This document shows, one piece after another, positions 8,541 through 15,272 of a DNA stretch of 64,000 bases. The first letter of the stretch is position 1. Each line of letters starts with the position of its first letter. The notes beneath the pieces were generated by a model, which was not told where the DNA came from, made no database searches, and worked only from the letters and a program-made list of their open reading frames with translations. The stretch is taken from contig NZ_CP075191.1 of NCBI RefSeq assembly GCF_020510625.1, positions 2,912,001-2,976,000 on the forward strand. The letters are read 5' to 3'. Origin of the DNA: Ferribacterium limneticum. Lineage in GTDB: Bacteria; Pseudomonadota; Gammaproteobacteria; Burkholderiales; Rhodocyclaceae. Both the position numbers and the translations under genes were made by a program.

Positions 8541-9274
8541 GTCGTTTTTCTGAGTTTGTAGTTGATGGGGACGATGACCTGGATTTCGCTGGCTTCCAGC
8601 GCCTCGGGCAGCGGCGGCAGGTCGCCGTGGCTGGCAAGCAGTGCCTGGGCGTGCTGGTCGAGCACGTCGAAGCCGCTGGAACGGTCGAGCGCGATGCCCA
8701 GCAGGTTGCCTTTCCGCGCCACTTTCAGACGCAGGCGGACTTCGCCCTCCCAGCCACGCAGGGCGGCGATGCGCGGGTATTCGTAGCCGCGGGCGAACAG
8801 TTCGGTCAGGTGCTGGCGATAGGCGGCGAGGACGTCACCCTGCGGCCGGACCGGGCGGTGGCCTTCTGCCGGCGCTGCGATAGACGCAGCCGGGGCGACC
8901 GAAGTAGCCGCATTCTCGACAAACGCCGGGGCGCTGGTTTGGGCCGGCACATTGGCCGGCCCGGCAGGCTGCGTAACGCGCGGGGCAGACCGTTGCTCCG
9001 CTGCGGCGACTTGCTGCCGGGCCTTCGGGGGAACCGCTGCGGCAGGCGCCGGGGCGCTGGCGGCAACGGGTCGTGGTTCGGGATTGGCTTCGCTCGGGGC
9101 GATCAGGCGGATGGTCGCCATCAGCGTCGGCAGCGGTGCCGGCAATGCCTTGCGCTGCCAGGCCATGCCGGCGAACAAGGCGCCGTGGAACAGGATGGAC
9201 AAGCCGATCAGCGTCCAGAAACGGCGATCCACCGCCCGGGCCGGCAGGTAGTCGTGGAGCACGGCGGCGCTCAT
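8537..9274 (-). CDS. tonB: TonB family energy-transducing protein
   Basis: A 245-residue protein with a single N-terminal membrane helix (FWTLIGLSILFHGALFAGMA, residues about 19-38), an Ala/Pro-rich periplasmic spacer (residues about 65-140) and a C-terminal TonB domain containing the diagnostic YP motif (ARGYEYPRIAALRGWEGEVR). No exbB or exbD is nearby, so it would rely on an ExbBD pair encoded elsewhere. Both ends overlap neighbours by ATGA, which pairs it with the dedicated receptor immediately downstream. Confidence 0.87.
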   Translation of the reverse strand: MSAAVLHDYLPARAVDRRFWTLIGLSILFHGALFAGMAWQRKALPAPLPTLMATIRLIAPSEANPEPRPVAASAPAPAAAVPPKARQQVAAAEQRSAPRVTQPAGPANVPAQTSAPAFVENAATSVAPAASIAAPAEGHRPVRPQGDVLAAYRQHLTELFARGYEYPRIAALRGWEGEVRLRLKVARKGNLLGIALDRSSGFDVLDQHAQALLASHGDLPPLPEALEASEIQVIVPINYKLRKTT

Positions 9275-10329
9275 GGCTTGCCCTCCAGGGCGGCCTGCTC
9301 GGCCGCCGGAAAGAGGTGACCGACCGAGCGACGGTATTCGCTGGCGGCCACCGGCAGGTCGGCGAATTCCGGCGGCAGCGGACGGGCCAGCAGTTCGTTC
9401 ATGTCCAGGCCGTCGCGGGCGGCGTCGCGCATCGTTTGCGTCAGCCAGTTCAGCCAGGCGCGGGTCTGGCGCAGCGGTGCGGCATCGCGGGTCACCGCGC
9501 CGTGGCCGGGGACCAGGGCGGTGAAGCCGCTGTCGCGGGTCAGCGCTTCGAGGCGATCAAGGGCGGCCAGCCAGTGCGCCACGTCGGCATGCGGCGTGGT
9601 CGGGGCGCGGCCGTTAAAGGCCAGGTCGCCAGCGAACAGCACGCCGCTGGCCACGTCGAGCACCACCAGGTCGGCACCGGTGTGGCCGTCGAGGGCGATC
9701 AGGCGCAGGCGGCGGCCGGCCACCTCAAGCTCGCCGGCCTGCAGGGTGCGCGTCGGGGCCTGCACCTCGGTGCCTTTCATCCAGTCGCCGCTCATCCGGA
9801 ACAGGTTTTCGGCGAAGGCGTTGCCGTCGCTGGTAATGCCCTGGCGGGTATCGGCCAGCGCGCCGATGGGCACGTCGGCAAAGGCCTGGTTGCCGAGGAA
9901 GTGGTCGGGATGGTGATGGGTGTTGATGACCAGCACCACCGACTTGTCGCTGACCCTGGCGATGGCCTGGCGCATCTGCTGGCCGTAGCGCAGCGAGGGG
10001 CCGCTGTCGATGACGATGACGCCCTGCGGCGCGACGATGAAGGCGGTGTTGACGATGTTGCCGCCATTGACGGTATCGAAATCCTCGGTCTTGCCGATGA
10101 AGGTGTAGACGTCGCGGGCGACCGGGGTGGCGGTCAGGCGGTAGTCGAAATCGGCGGCGTGGGCGGCACTGAGAAGGCTGAAAAGCAAGACCAGCAGGCC
10201 ACGCACCACGTCATTCCCGCGCAGGCGGGAATCCAGCGAAGTTGAGAACACCTGGATTCCCGCTAGCGCGCCCCGCAGGAAGTACCCTTGGGGTACGGGA
10301 ATGACGGCGTTTGTCAGAATCCGCTTCAC
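9271..10329 (-). CDS. Quinoprotein relay system zinc metallohydrolase (MBL fold)
   Basis: A 352-residue secreted metallo-beta-lactamase-fold protein. Zinc motifs are THHHPDHFLGN, LDGHTGADLVV and VLFAGDLAFNG, with a C-terminal His in ALVPGHGAVT. It resembles the family that accompanies PQQ dehydrogenases and SoxYZ-like carriers (quinoprotein relay system hydrolases); its reaction is not established. The start overlaps the preceding stop by ATGA. Residues about 9-40 come from a palindromic repeat (10211-10304) and are followed by a normal signal-peptide core, LLVLLFSLLSAAHA. The repeat has therefore inserted into the signal-peptide n-region without breaking the frame; whether export survives is open. 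Confidence 0.85.
   Translation of the reverse strand: MKRILTNAVIPVPQGYFLRGALAGIQVFSTSLDSRLRGNDVVRGLLVLLFSLLSAAHAADFDYRLTATPVARDVYTFIGKTEDFDTVNGGNIVNTAFIVAPQGVIVIDSGPSLRYGQQMRQAIARVSDKSVVLVINTHHHPDHFLGNQAFADVPIGALADTRQGITSDGNAFAENLFRMSGDWMKGTEVQAPTRTLQAGELEVAGRRLRLIALDGHTGADLVVLDVASGVLFAGDLAFNGRAPTTPHADVAHWLAALDRLEALTRDSGFTALVPGHGAVTRDAAPLRQTRAWLNWLTQTMRDAARDGLDMNELLARPLPPEFADLPVAASEYRRSVGHLFPAAEQAALEGKP
10211..10304. repeat. TCATTCCCGC-type palindromic repeat pair, family A, inside a coding sequence
   Basis: A short palindrome TCATTCCCGCgcaGGCGGGAATCCA (10211-10235) is followed after 17 bp by an inverted partner beginning TGGATTCCCGC and ending GGGAATGA (10253-10304), with CCCCGCAGGAAGTACCCTT inside the second unit. 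The same internal sequence recurs at 58870-58892. The element is in frame within the 5' end of the metallohydrolase gene. Confidence 0.8.
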
Positions 10330-11096
10330 GGCGCAATCCTCGCCTTGAACAGGTTGCCGTTGTTATCCCGCCCACTGGCTTCCAGCGGGCCATCGACGGC
10401 GCCGCGATTGAGCGTGAACACCGGGTTCTCGCTGACCGGCTCGTAGGTCTGCACGCGCATCAGGCGCTGGCCGGCGGCGTCGGTGAAGTTGATTTCCTCG
10501 ATGTGGAAGGCCGGGGTGCCGGCGATCAGGCCGGTATCCATCGGGTGCACGATGCGCAGGCGGACGCGGCCGGCGTTCGGGCCTTCCGACCACTGGCGGC
10601 CGGTGACTTCATTGAGGCGCTTCTGCCATTCCGGCGAGGCCGCAGCACCCGACGGCGCAGTACAGCCGCCACCGACGGTATTCACCCAGGTGCCGCCGAC
10701 ATGCCAGACGCCTTCAGCCGTTCGCACCGCGGCGCGCACCGGCGTCGATTGCTGCAGCTTGACGCGAAAGCCGAGATAGGCCGGCGCACCTTCCGGGAAG
10801 AAGCGCAACACCTGCACGATGGGGTTGAAATCGGCGAAGACGACGACCTCGACGATGCCGGGCAGCGCCGTGGCATCGACCGTCACCGGTACCTGCATCG
10901 GGTTCTCGGCCGTCGATGGCGCAATGACCTTGACGCGCGGATCGAAGACCACGGGCGCCCCGGCCAGGAAGGCCTTCTGCATTTCCGACCAGCGCGCCGA
11001 GGCGAGCGGATCACCGCTCTCGCGCAGCGCGGCAGCTTCGGCCGGCGGCATCAGGGCGGCCAGGGCGATTGCTGCAATGGTCAGTGGGTATTTCAT
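10326..11096 (-). CDS. Quinoprotein dehydrogenase-associated SoxYZ-like carrier protein
   Basis: A 256-residue periplasmic protein with signal peptide MKYPLTIAAIALAALMPPAEA. It fuses a SoxY-like half (residues about 30-170), whose carrier Cys sits in NTVGGGCTAPSG, to a SoxZ-like half (GRVRLRIVHPMDTGL, PAFHIEEINFTDAAGQRLM). The start at 11096 is preferred over an upstream in-frame ATG at 11363 because it begins the signal peptide and has GGAG upstream; the longer N-terminus is low-complexity and includes a repeat. Family knowledge places such fusions next to PQQ alcohol dehydrogenases, where a swinging-arm Cys may relay a product to the metallohydrolase. It is the first gene of the six-gene operon, behind a sigma-54 promoter. 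Confidence 0.85.
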   Translation of the reverse strand: MKYPLTIAAIALAALMPPAEAAALRESGDPLASARWSEMQKAFLAGAPVVFDPRVKVIAPSTAENPMQVPVTVDATALPGIVEVVVFADFNPIVQVLRFFPEGAPAYLGFRVKLQQSTPVRAAVRTAEGVWHVGGTWVNTVGGGCTAPSGAAASPEWQKRLNEVTGRQWSEGPNAGRVRLRIVHPMDTGLIAGTPAFHIEEINFTDAAGQRLMRVQTYEPVSENPVFTLNRGAVDGPLEASGRDNNGNLFKARIAP

Positions 11097-11139
11097 CTTG
11101 TCTCGCTCCGTTTTCTCTTTGCCCAAGTGAAGGAACGAT

Positions 11140-11183
11140 CGATTCGGGTTTGTCATTCCCGCTTTCGCTGGGATGACGAATCG
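11140..11183. repeat. Single family A palindrome in the operon 5' leader
   Basis: TCATTCCCGCTTTCGCTGGGATGA (11153-11176) is flanked by CGATTCG (11140-11146) and its complement CGAATCG (11177-11183). The result is a hairpin in the untranslated leader between the minus-strand sigma-54 promoter and the SoxYZ-like gene. Confidence 0.65.
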
Positions 11184-11220
11184 TTCGGTGTTTTCCACCG
11201 GGCTGTTGGCGAGAATGGTT

Positions 11221-11236
11221 CGCAAGCCGCGTGCCA
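11221..11236 (-). promoter_or_regulatory. Sigma-54 (-24/-12) promoter for the six-gene quinoprotein accessory operon
   Basis: Read on the minus strand the site is TGGCACGCGGCTTGCG, which has the invariant GG and GC separated by exactly 10 bp and matches the TGGCAC-N5-TTGC consensus. It is 125 bp upstream of the SoxYZ-like start and faces away from the matching plus-strand site at 11450. The roughly 210 bp between them would hold activator sites. Confidence 0.72.
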
Positions 11237-11449
11237 AACCCCGGGCAGATTCGGCAAATCGCCTATTGGCAAGCCTTCCCGGCCCAGGCCGGGACAAACC
11301 CGGACGAACTGAACAAGCAGACTGTGCAACTTTGGAGCAGCTGGTGACATTTGAAGCAGCCATCGCCCAGCCAACTGTTCAACCGGGGCAAAACCCGATT
11401 TCCCCTGCCGCCCCCGGCCAGCAGGCCAAAGCCGCATTCAGCCGGGGGA

Positions 11450-11465
11450 TGGCACAGCCCTTGCA
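11450..11465 (+). promoter_or_regulatory. Sigma-54 (-24/-12) promoter of the first PQQ dehydrogenase gene
   Basis: TGGCACAGCCCTTGCA is a full match to the TGGCAC-N5-TTGCA consensus with GG-N10-GC spacing. It is 130 bp upstream of the dehydrogenase start codon. The AcoR-type activator at 48068 is the obvious candidate activator in this window. Confidence 0.8.
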
Positions 11466-11595
11466 GAACGGGTTCCCTGCCAGCGGGCCGATTCAGGGAA
11501 TGGAAGGCGGCTCACTGGTGTGTCAGTCCGGTCTGATGCCCGCGCCCGGCGCGGCCAGCAGGCCAGAAAACATTGGATAACCAAGGAGACAATCC

Positions 11596-13374
11596 ATGCA
11601 CCGTCATACCCCCAAGCGGAGTGCCCTCACACTTGCGCTGATTACTGCCGCCTTCGTGGCCGGCAGCCCGGCTCAGGCCGGCGTTACCGACGCCGACATC
11701 CTGAACGATGCCAAGACCACCGGCGACGTCGTCAGCTTCGGCCTCGGCACCCAGGGCCAGCGCTTCAGCCCGTCCACCCAGATCAACGCCAAGACCGTCA
11801 AGAACCTGGTCCCGGCCTGGTCGATGTCCTTCGGCGGCGAGAAGCAGCGCGGCCAGGAATCGCAGCCGGTCATCCACAACGGCAAGATGTTCGTCACCGC
11901 CTCCTACAGCCGCCTGTTTGCAGTCGATGCCAAGTCCGGCAAGAAGCTGTGGAAGTACGAGCACCGCCTGCCGGACGGCATCATGCCGTGTTGCGACGTG
12001 ATCAACCGCGGCGCCGCTCTCTACGACAATCTGGTCATCTTCGCCACGCTGGACGCCCAGCTGGTGGCCCTGAACCAGGACACCGGCAAGGTCGTCTGGA
12101 AGGAAAAGCTCGGTGACTACGCCGCCGGCTACTCCGCCACCGCCGCCCCGATCATCGCCAAGGGCAAGCTGATCACCGGCGTTTCCGGTGGTGAATTCGG
12201 TGTCGTCGGCCGCATCGACGCCCGCGACCCGCTGACCGGCAAGCTGATCTGGACCCGTCCGACCGTTGAAGGCCACATGGGTTATGCCTGGAAGGACGGC
12301 GAGAAGGTCGAAAACGGCATCTCCGGCACCACCAACGCCACGTGGACCGGCGATCTGTGGCAGACCGGCGGCGCAGCCACCTGGAACGGCGCCACCTACG
12401 ATCCTGAAACCAACCTGATCTTCGCTGGTACCGGCAACCCGGCGCCGTGGAACAGCCACCTGCGTCCGGGCGACAATCTCTTCTCGTCGTCCACCGTCGC
12501 CATCGACGCCGATACCGGCAAGATCGCCTGGCATTACCAGAACACCCCGCACGACGGTTGGGACTTCGACGGCGTGAACGAATTCGTCTCCTTCGACTAC
12601 AAGGATCCGAAGACGGGCAAGCTGATCAAGGCTGGCGGCAAGGCCGACCGTAACGGCTTCTTCTTCGTCAACGACCGCACCAACGGCAAGCTGATCAACG
12701 CCTTCCCCTTCGTCAAGAAAATCACCTGGGCTACCAGCTTCAACCTCGAAACCGGCCGTCCGAACTACATCGAAGAAGGCCGTCCGGGTGACCCGACGCA
12801 AGGTGCTGACGGCAAGAAGGGCAAGGTCGTCTTCTCGGCCCCGTCCTTCCTCGGCGGCAAGAACCAGCAGCAGATGGCCTACAGCCCGCAGACCGGCCTC
12901 TTCTACGTGCCGGCCAACGAGTGGTCGATGGACATCTGGAACGAGCCGGTTTCCTACAAGAAGGGCGCTGCCTACCTGGGCGCCGGCTTCACCATCAAGG
13001 CCATCCACGACGACCACATCGGCGTGCTGCGCGCGATGGACCCGCAGACCGGCAAGATCGTCTGGGAAAACAAGAACTACGCCCCGCTGTGGGGTGGCGT
13101 CCTGACCACCGCCGGTGGCCTGGTGTTCTATGGCACCCCGGAAGGCTTCCTGAAGGGTGTTGATGCCAAGACCGGCAAGGAACTGTGGTCCTTCCAGACC
13201 GGCACCGGCATCGTTGCACCGCCGGTCAGCTGGGAACAGGATGGCGAGCAGATGATCGCCGTGACAACCGGCTGGGGCGGCGCCGTGCCGCTCTGGGGCG
13301 GCGACGTCGCCAAGCGCGTGAACTTCCTCGAACAGGGCGGTTCGGTCTGGGTCTTCAAGTTGCACAAGGGTTAA
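11596..13374 (+). CDS. PQQ-dependent alcohol dehydrogenase, predicted lanthanide-dependent (PedH/ExaF-like)
   Basis: A 592-residue periplasmic quinoprotein with signal peptide ([16 protein letters not shown]) and eight-bladed-propeller tryptophan repeats. The adjacent cysteines C132-C133 ([10 protein letters not shown]) form the vicinal disulfide over [11 protein letters not shown] supplies the metal-binding Asn. The catalytic Asp323 is in GWDFDGVNE, and residue 325, two positions on, is Asp. In characterised enzymes an Asp there marks lanthanide use (XoxF, ExaF, PedH), while calcium enzymes have Ala or Ser. AAGGAG lies upstream of the start, and a sigma-54 promoter and a terminator bracket the gene, so it is probably monocistronic. 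Alcohol substrate range is not readable; metal preference is predicted from one residue. Confidence 0.9.
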   Translation: MHRHTPKRSALTLALITAAFVAGSPAQAGVTDADILNDAKTTGDVVSFGLGTQGQRFSPSTQINAKTVKNLVPAWSMSFGGEKQRGQESQPVIHNGKMFVTASYSRLFAVDAKSGKKLWKYEHRLPDGIMPCCDVINRGAALYDNLVIFATLDAQLVALNQDTGKVVWKEKLGDYAAGYSATAAPIIAKGKLITGVSGGEFGVVGRIDARDPLTGKLIWTRPTVEGHMGYAWKDGEKVENGISGTTNATWTGDLWQTGGAATWNGATYDPETNLIFAGTGNPAPWNSHLRPGDNLFSSSTVAIDADTGKIAWHYQNTPHDGWDFDGVNEFVSFDYKDPKTGKLIKAGGKADRNGFFFVNDRTNGKLINAFPFVKKITWATSFNLETGRPNYIEEGRPGDPTQGADGKKGKVVFSAPSFLGGKNQQQMAYSPQTGLFYVPANEWSMDIWNEPVSYKKGAAYLGAGFTIKAIHDDHIGVLRAMDPQTGKIVWENKNYAPLWGGVLTTAGGLVFYGTPEGFLKGVDAKTGKELWSFQTGTGIVAPPVSWEQDGEQMIAVTTGWGGAVPLWGGDVAKRVNFLEQGGSVWVFKLHKG

Positions 13375-13410
13375 ACGACTCCCTGTGGGCGGTTCGCCGC
13401 CCTCTTCCCC

Positions 13411-13445
13411 ACGGCTCGGCTGCTTCGGCACCCGGGCCGTTTTTT
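13411..13445 (+). terminator. Rho-independent terminator of the PQQ dehydrogenase
   Basis: Stem ACGGCTCGG / CCGGGCCGT (9 bp with one G-U) with a 12-nt loop, followed directly by six T residues, 37 bp after the stop codon. Confidence 0.85.
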
Positions 13446-13526
13446 CATTTTTGGGCGATTTTCCCGATTGAGCATGGAGACAGGAAAAGCTGGGAACAAA
13501 AACACTAAACGGGTGATAAACTGACC

Positions 13527-13541
13527 ATTAGATAATCTAAT
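13527..13541. promoter_or_regulatory. Palindromic operator upstream of the HipBA-like module
   Basis: A perfect 15-bp palindrome, ATTAGATAATCTAAT, ends 16 bp before the regulator start codon, in an AT-rich stretch inside otherwise GC-rich DNA. The position suits autorepression by the adjacent HTH protein, as in hipBA. Binding is inferred. Confidence 0.55.
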
Positions 13542-13557
13542 CGATAGTTTATTAGCC

Positions 13558-13896
13558 ATGCCGCGCTCAACGAACTGCATCATTGCCCTTCCACCCGAAT
13601 CGCTCGTGATGTTGAAGAACCTTGGGCTGCGCCTGCGCGCCAGGCGTCTTGCCCAGAACATGACGCTGGAACAGGCCGCCGAGCGCCTGCTCTGTTCGCC
13701 GACCACCTATCGCGCGCTGGAAAGCGGCAAGCCGACAGTCAGCCTGGGTTTGTTGGCCCATGCCCTATGGTTGTTCGGGCGCCTGGAGGATATGGAGCAA
13801 CTCAGTCCGCTGGAAATCGGCATGCTCGGCAACAAGCGTAGCCAGCGCGCACGGCCGGTCGCGAAGGGGGTCAGCGATGACGAACGGGATTTCTGA
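13558..13896 (+). CDS. HipB-like XRE family antitoxin/regulator
   Basis: A 112-residue protein with a helix-turn-helix domain at residues about 20-75 (LRLRARRLAQNMTLEQAAERL, then CSPTTYRALESGKPTVSLGLL). A basic tail follows. The listed ATG lacks a good ribosome binding site; Met18 (13609) is a possible alternative start. It overlaps the following HipA-like gene by 20 bp, the standard antitoxin-first order, and a 15-bp palindrome lies just upstream. Its role as antitoxin is inferred from the pairing. Confidence 0.82.
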   Translation: MPRSTNCIIALPPESLVMLKNLGLRLRARRLAQNMTLEQAAERLLCSPTTYRALESGKPTVSLGLLAHALWLFGRLEDMEQLSPLEIGMLGNKRSQRARPVAKGVSDDERDF

Positions 13897-15139
13897 AAAT
13901 TCCCTGTACGTCGGTCTTTACCTGCCGGGGCAAGAAGTGCCGACGACGGCAGCGCTGCTCAAGCTCGAACGCAACAATCTGCAGGAAAGCGGCCATCTGG
14001 CCTACGGCCTGGGCTACCTTGCACGCCCCACTGCGCTGGCGCTGAATCCGCTGCACTTGCCTTTGCAACGCGAACCCTTCCGCTTGCCGGCGCGTTTGCT
14101 GCGCGAAGGTGGCGCCTTGCCACTGAGCGTCAAGGACGCATTGCCCGATGCCTGGGGGCTGCGTGTGCTCGCCAACGAACTGGGCGGGCGCCTGCCGAGC
14201 CAGCGCGAACAACTGTTGCTGACCAATGAGGATCGAGTCGGCGCCATGGTTTTTTCCGAAAGTCGCGACATGCCGGCGCCAGCCGAACAACCGCACGACG
14301 AACTGAGCCAACTGGCCGAGGCCGTGCGCCGCCTGCAATACGACATGAAAATTCCGCAGCCGCTCAAGCGCCTGCTGCTGCGCGGCGGCAGCCTGGGCGG
14401 TGCGCGCCCCAAAGCGTCGTTCATGCACGATCACGCCCTGTGGCTGGCCAAGTTTCCCGCTGCCGGCGATCCGCTCGATGTTCAGGTGCTCGAAGCCGCA
14501 GCGCTCGGCCTCGCCATGCGCTGTGGCATTCAGGTACCGCCGTTTATGACCATGCCGATCGGGCACGGCGAAAACGCCTTCCTGTCGCGCCGCTTCGACC
14601 GTTTTGGCGAAAATTTACAGCAGCGCCTGCACTACCTGTCAGCCAGCGCCCTGCTTGATATTCCCTATGAATCGAGCGCCGGCAGCTACGTCGAATTTGC
14701 CCGCGTCATCCGCCGTCTCAGCTTGCGGCCGGGCGCCGACCTCAAGGAACTGTTTCGCCGCCTGATCTTCAACCTGCTCATCGACAATACCGACGACCAC
14801 CTGAAAAACCACGGCATGCTTTGGGCGGGAAAAGACCGTTACGTCCTGTCGCCAGCCTTCGACGTCGTCCCGCAACTGACCAATCTCGGCTACCAGATGC
14901 TGTCGATCGACGGGACAACGCAGGAATCCAGTCTCGAACTTGCGGTTCAGTCGGCGGCCCATTTCGATCTTTCGGCCGATCAGGCCAGCGCGATCATCAA
15001 GGAAATGGCCGGCATTGTTTACGGCCAGTGGTGGCTGCACGCCCAACTGCAGGACGTCCCGGAGACGCTACGCAAGCGCCTGGAAAGCTGTTTTGGCCGG
15101 CAAAAGGAAATCATCGGCGCCGCGAAGTTCGGTTACTGA
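13877..15139 (+). CDS. HipA-like serine/threonine kinase toxin
   Basis: A 420-residue HipA-family kinase. An N-terminal HipA_N region (LYVGLYLPGQEVPTTAALLK) precedes the kinase core with LGGARPKAS, the nucleotide lysine in LWLAKFPA, and the catalytic/metal segment LIDNTDDHLKNHGML followed by LSPAFDVVPQ. The start ATG at 13877 lies inside the hipB-like gene and gives the normal family length; the frame stays open further upstream but without family similarity. HipA kinases phosphorylate targets such as glutamyl-tRNA synthetase and arrest growth; the target here is unknown. The 3' end abuts a duplicated piece of cytochrome c gene, suggesting the module arrived by insertion. Confidence 0.87.
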   Translation: MTNGISENSLYVGLYLPGQEVPTTAALLKLERNNLQESGHLAYGLGYLARPTALALNPLHLPLQREPFRLPARLLREGGALPLSVKDALPDAWGLRVLANELGGRLPSQREQLLLTNEDRVGAMVFSESRDMPAPAEQPHDELSQLAEAVRRLQYDMKIPQPLKRLLLRGGSLGGARPKASFMHDHALWLAKFPAAGDPLDVQVLEAAALGLAMRCGIQVPPFMTMPIGHGENAFLSRRFDRFGENLQQRLHYLSASALLDIPYESSAGSYVEFARVIRRLSLRPGADLKELFRRLIFNLLIDNTDDHLKNHGMLWAGKDRYVLSPAFDVVPQLTNLGYQMLSIDGTTQESSLELAVQSAAHFDLSADQASAIIKEMAGIVYGQWWLHAQLQDVPETLRKRLESCFGRQKEIIGAAKFGY

Positions 15140-15272
15140 AGACGAACCCGGCGCCTCACTCCCGCCGGCCAGTCACCCGCGACTCGAAGAAGACCTGAAT
15201 CACCCAGGCCAGTTCCTGCTTCAAGACGCCTTCCCACGGCGGCATGCGGGTGACGCCGAGGATGACCTTGCC
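15134..15272 (-). pseudogene. Duplicated 3' fragment of the cytochrome c gene
   Basis: About 139 bp that match 17556-17694 at roughly 90 % identity by eye, in the same orientation. Read on the minus strand it encodes only the last ~40 residues of the cytochrome (GVTRMPPWEGVLKQELAW and on to FESRVTGRRE, stop at 15158-15156), without the haem-binding half. In both copies the match begins at a TACTGA that is the stop codon of the upstream plus-strand gene. It is a remnant, not a gene, and marks the edge of an inserted or rearranged block. Confidence 0.8.

Noticed and set aside
11097-11363. Upstream start for the SoxYZ-like gene
   Set aside because: The added 89 residues lack a signal peptide, include a repeat (FVIPAKAG) and overlie the sigma-54 promoter.
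11596-13374. Calling the dehydrogenase a methanol dehydrogenase (xoxF)
   Set aside because: The lanthanide Asp alone does not separate XoxF from ExaF/PedH-type alcohol dehydrogenases. The neighbourhood (PedF-, PedG-, AcoD-like genes) favours a general alcohol dehydrogenase.
11512-13431. 639-codon open frame antisense to the PQQ dehydrogenase, and similar long antisense frames over the second dehydrogenase, phaC and aldehyde dehydrogenase genes
   Set aside because: Typical mirror frames of high-GC genes with strong codon bias. The proteins are Gly/Asp/Val/His-rich and match no family.
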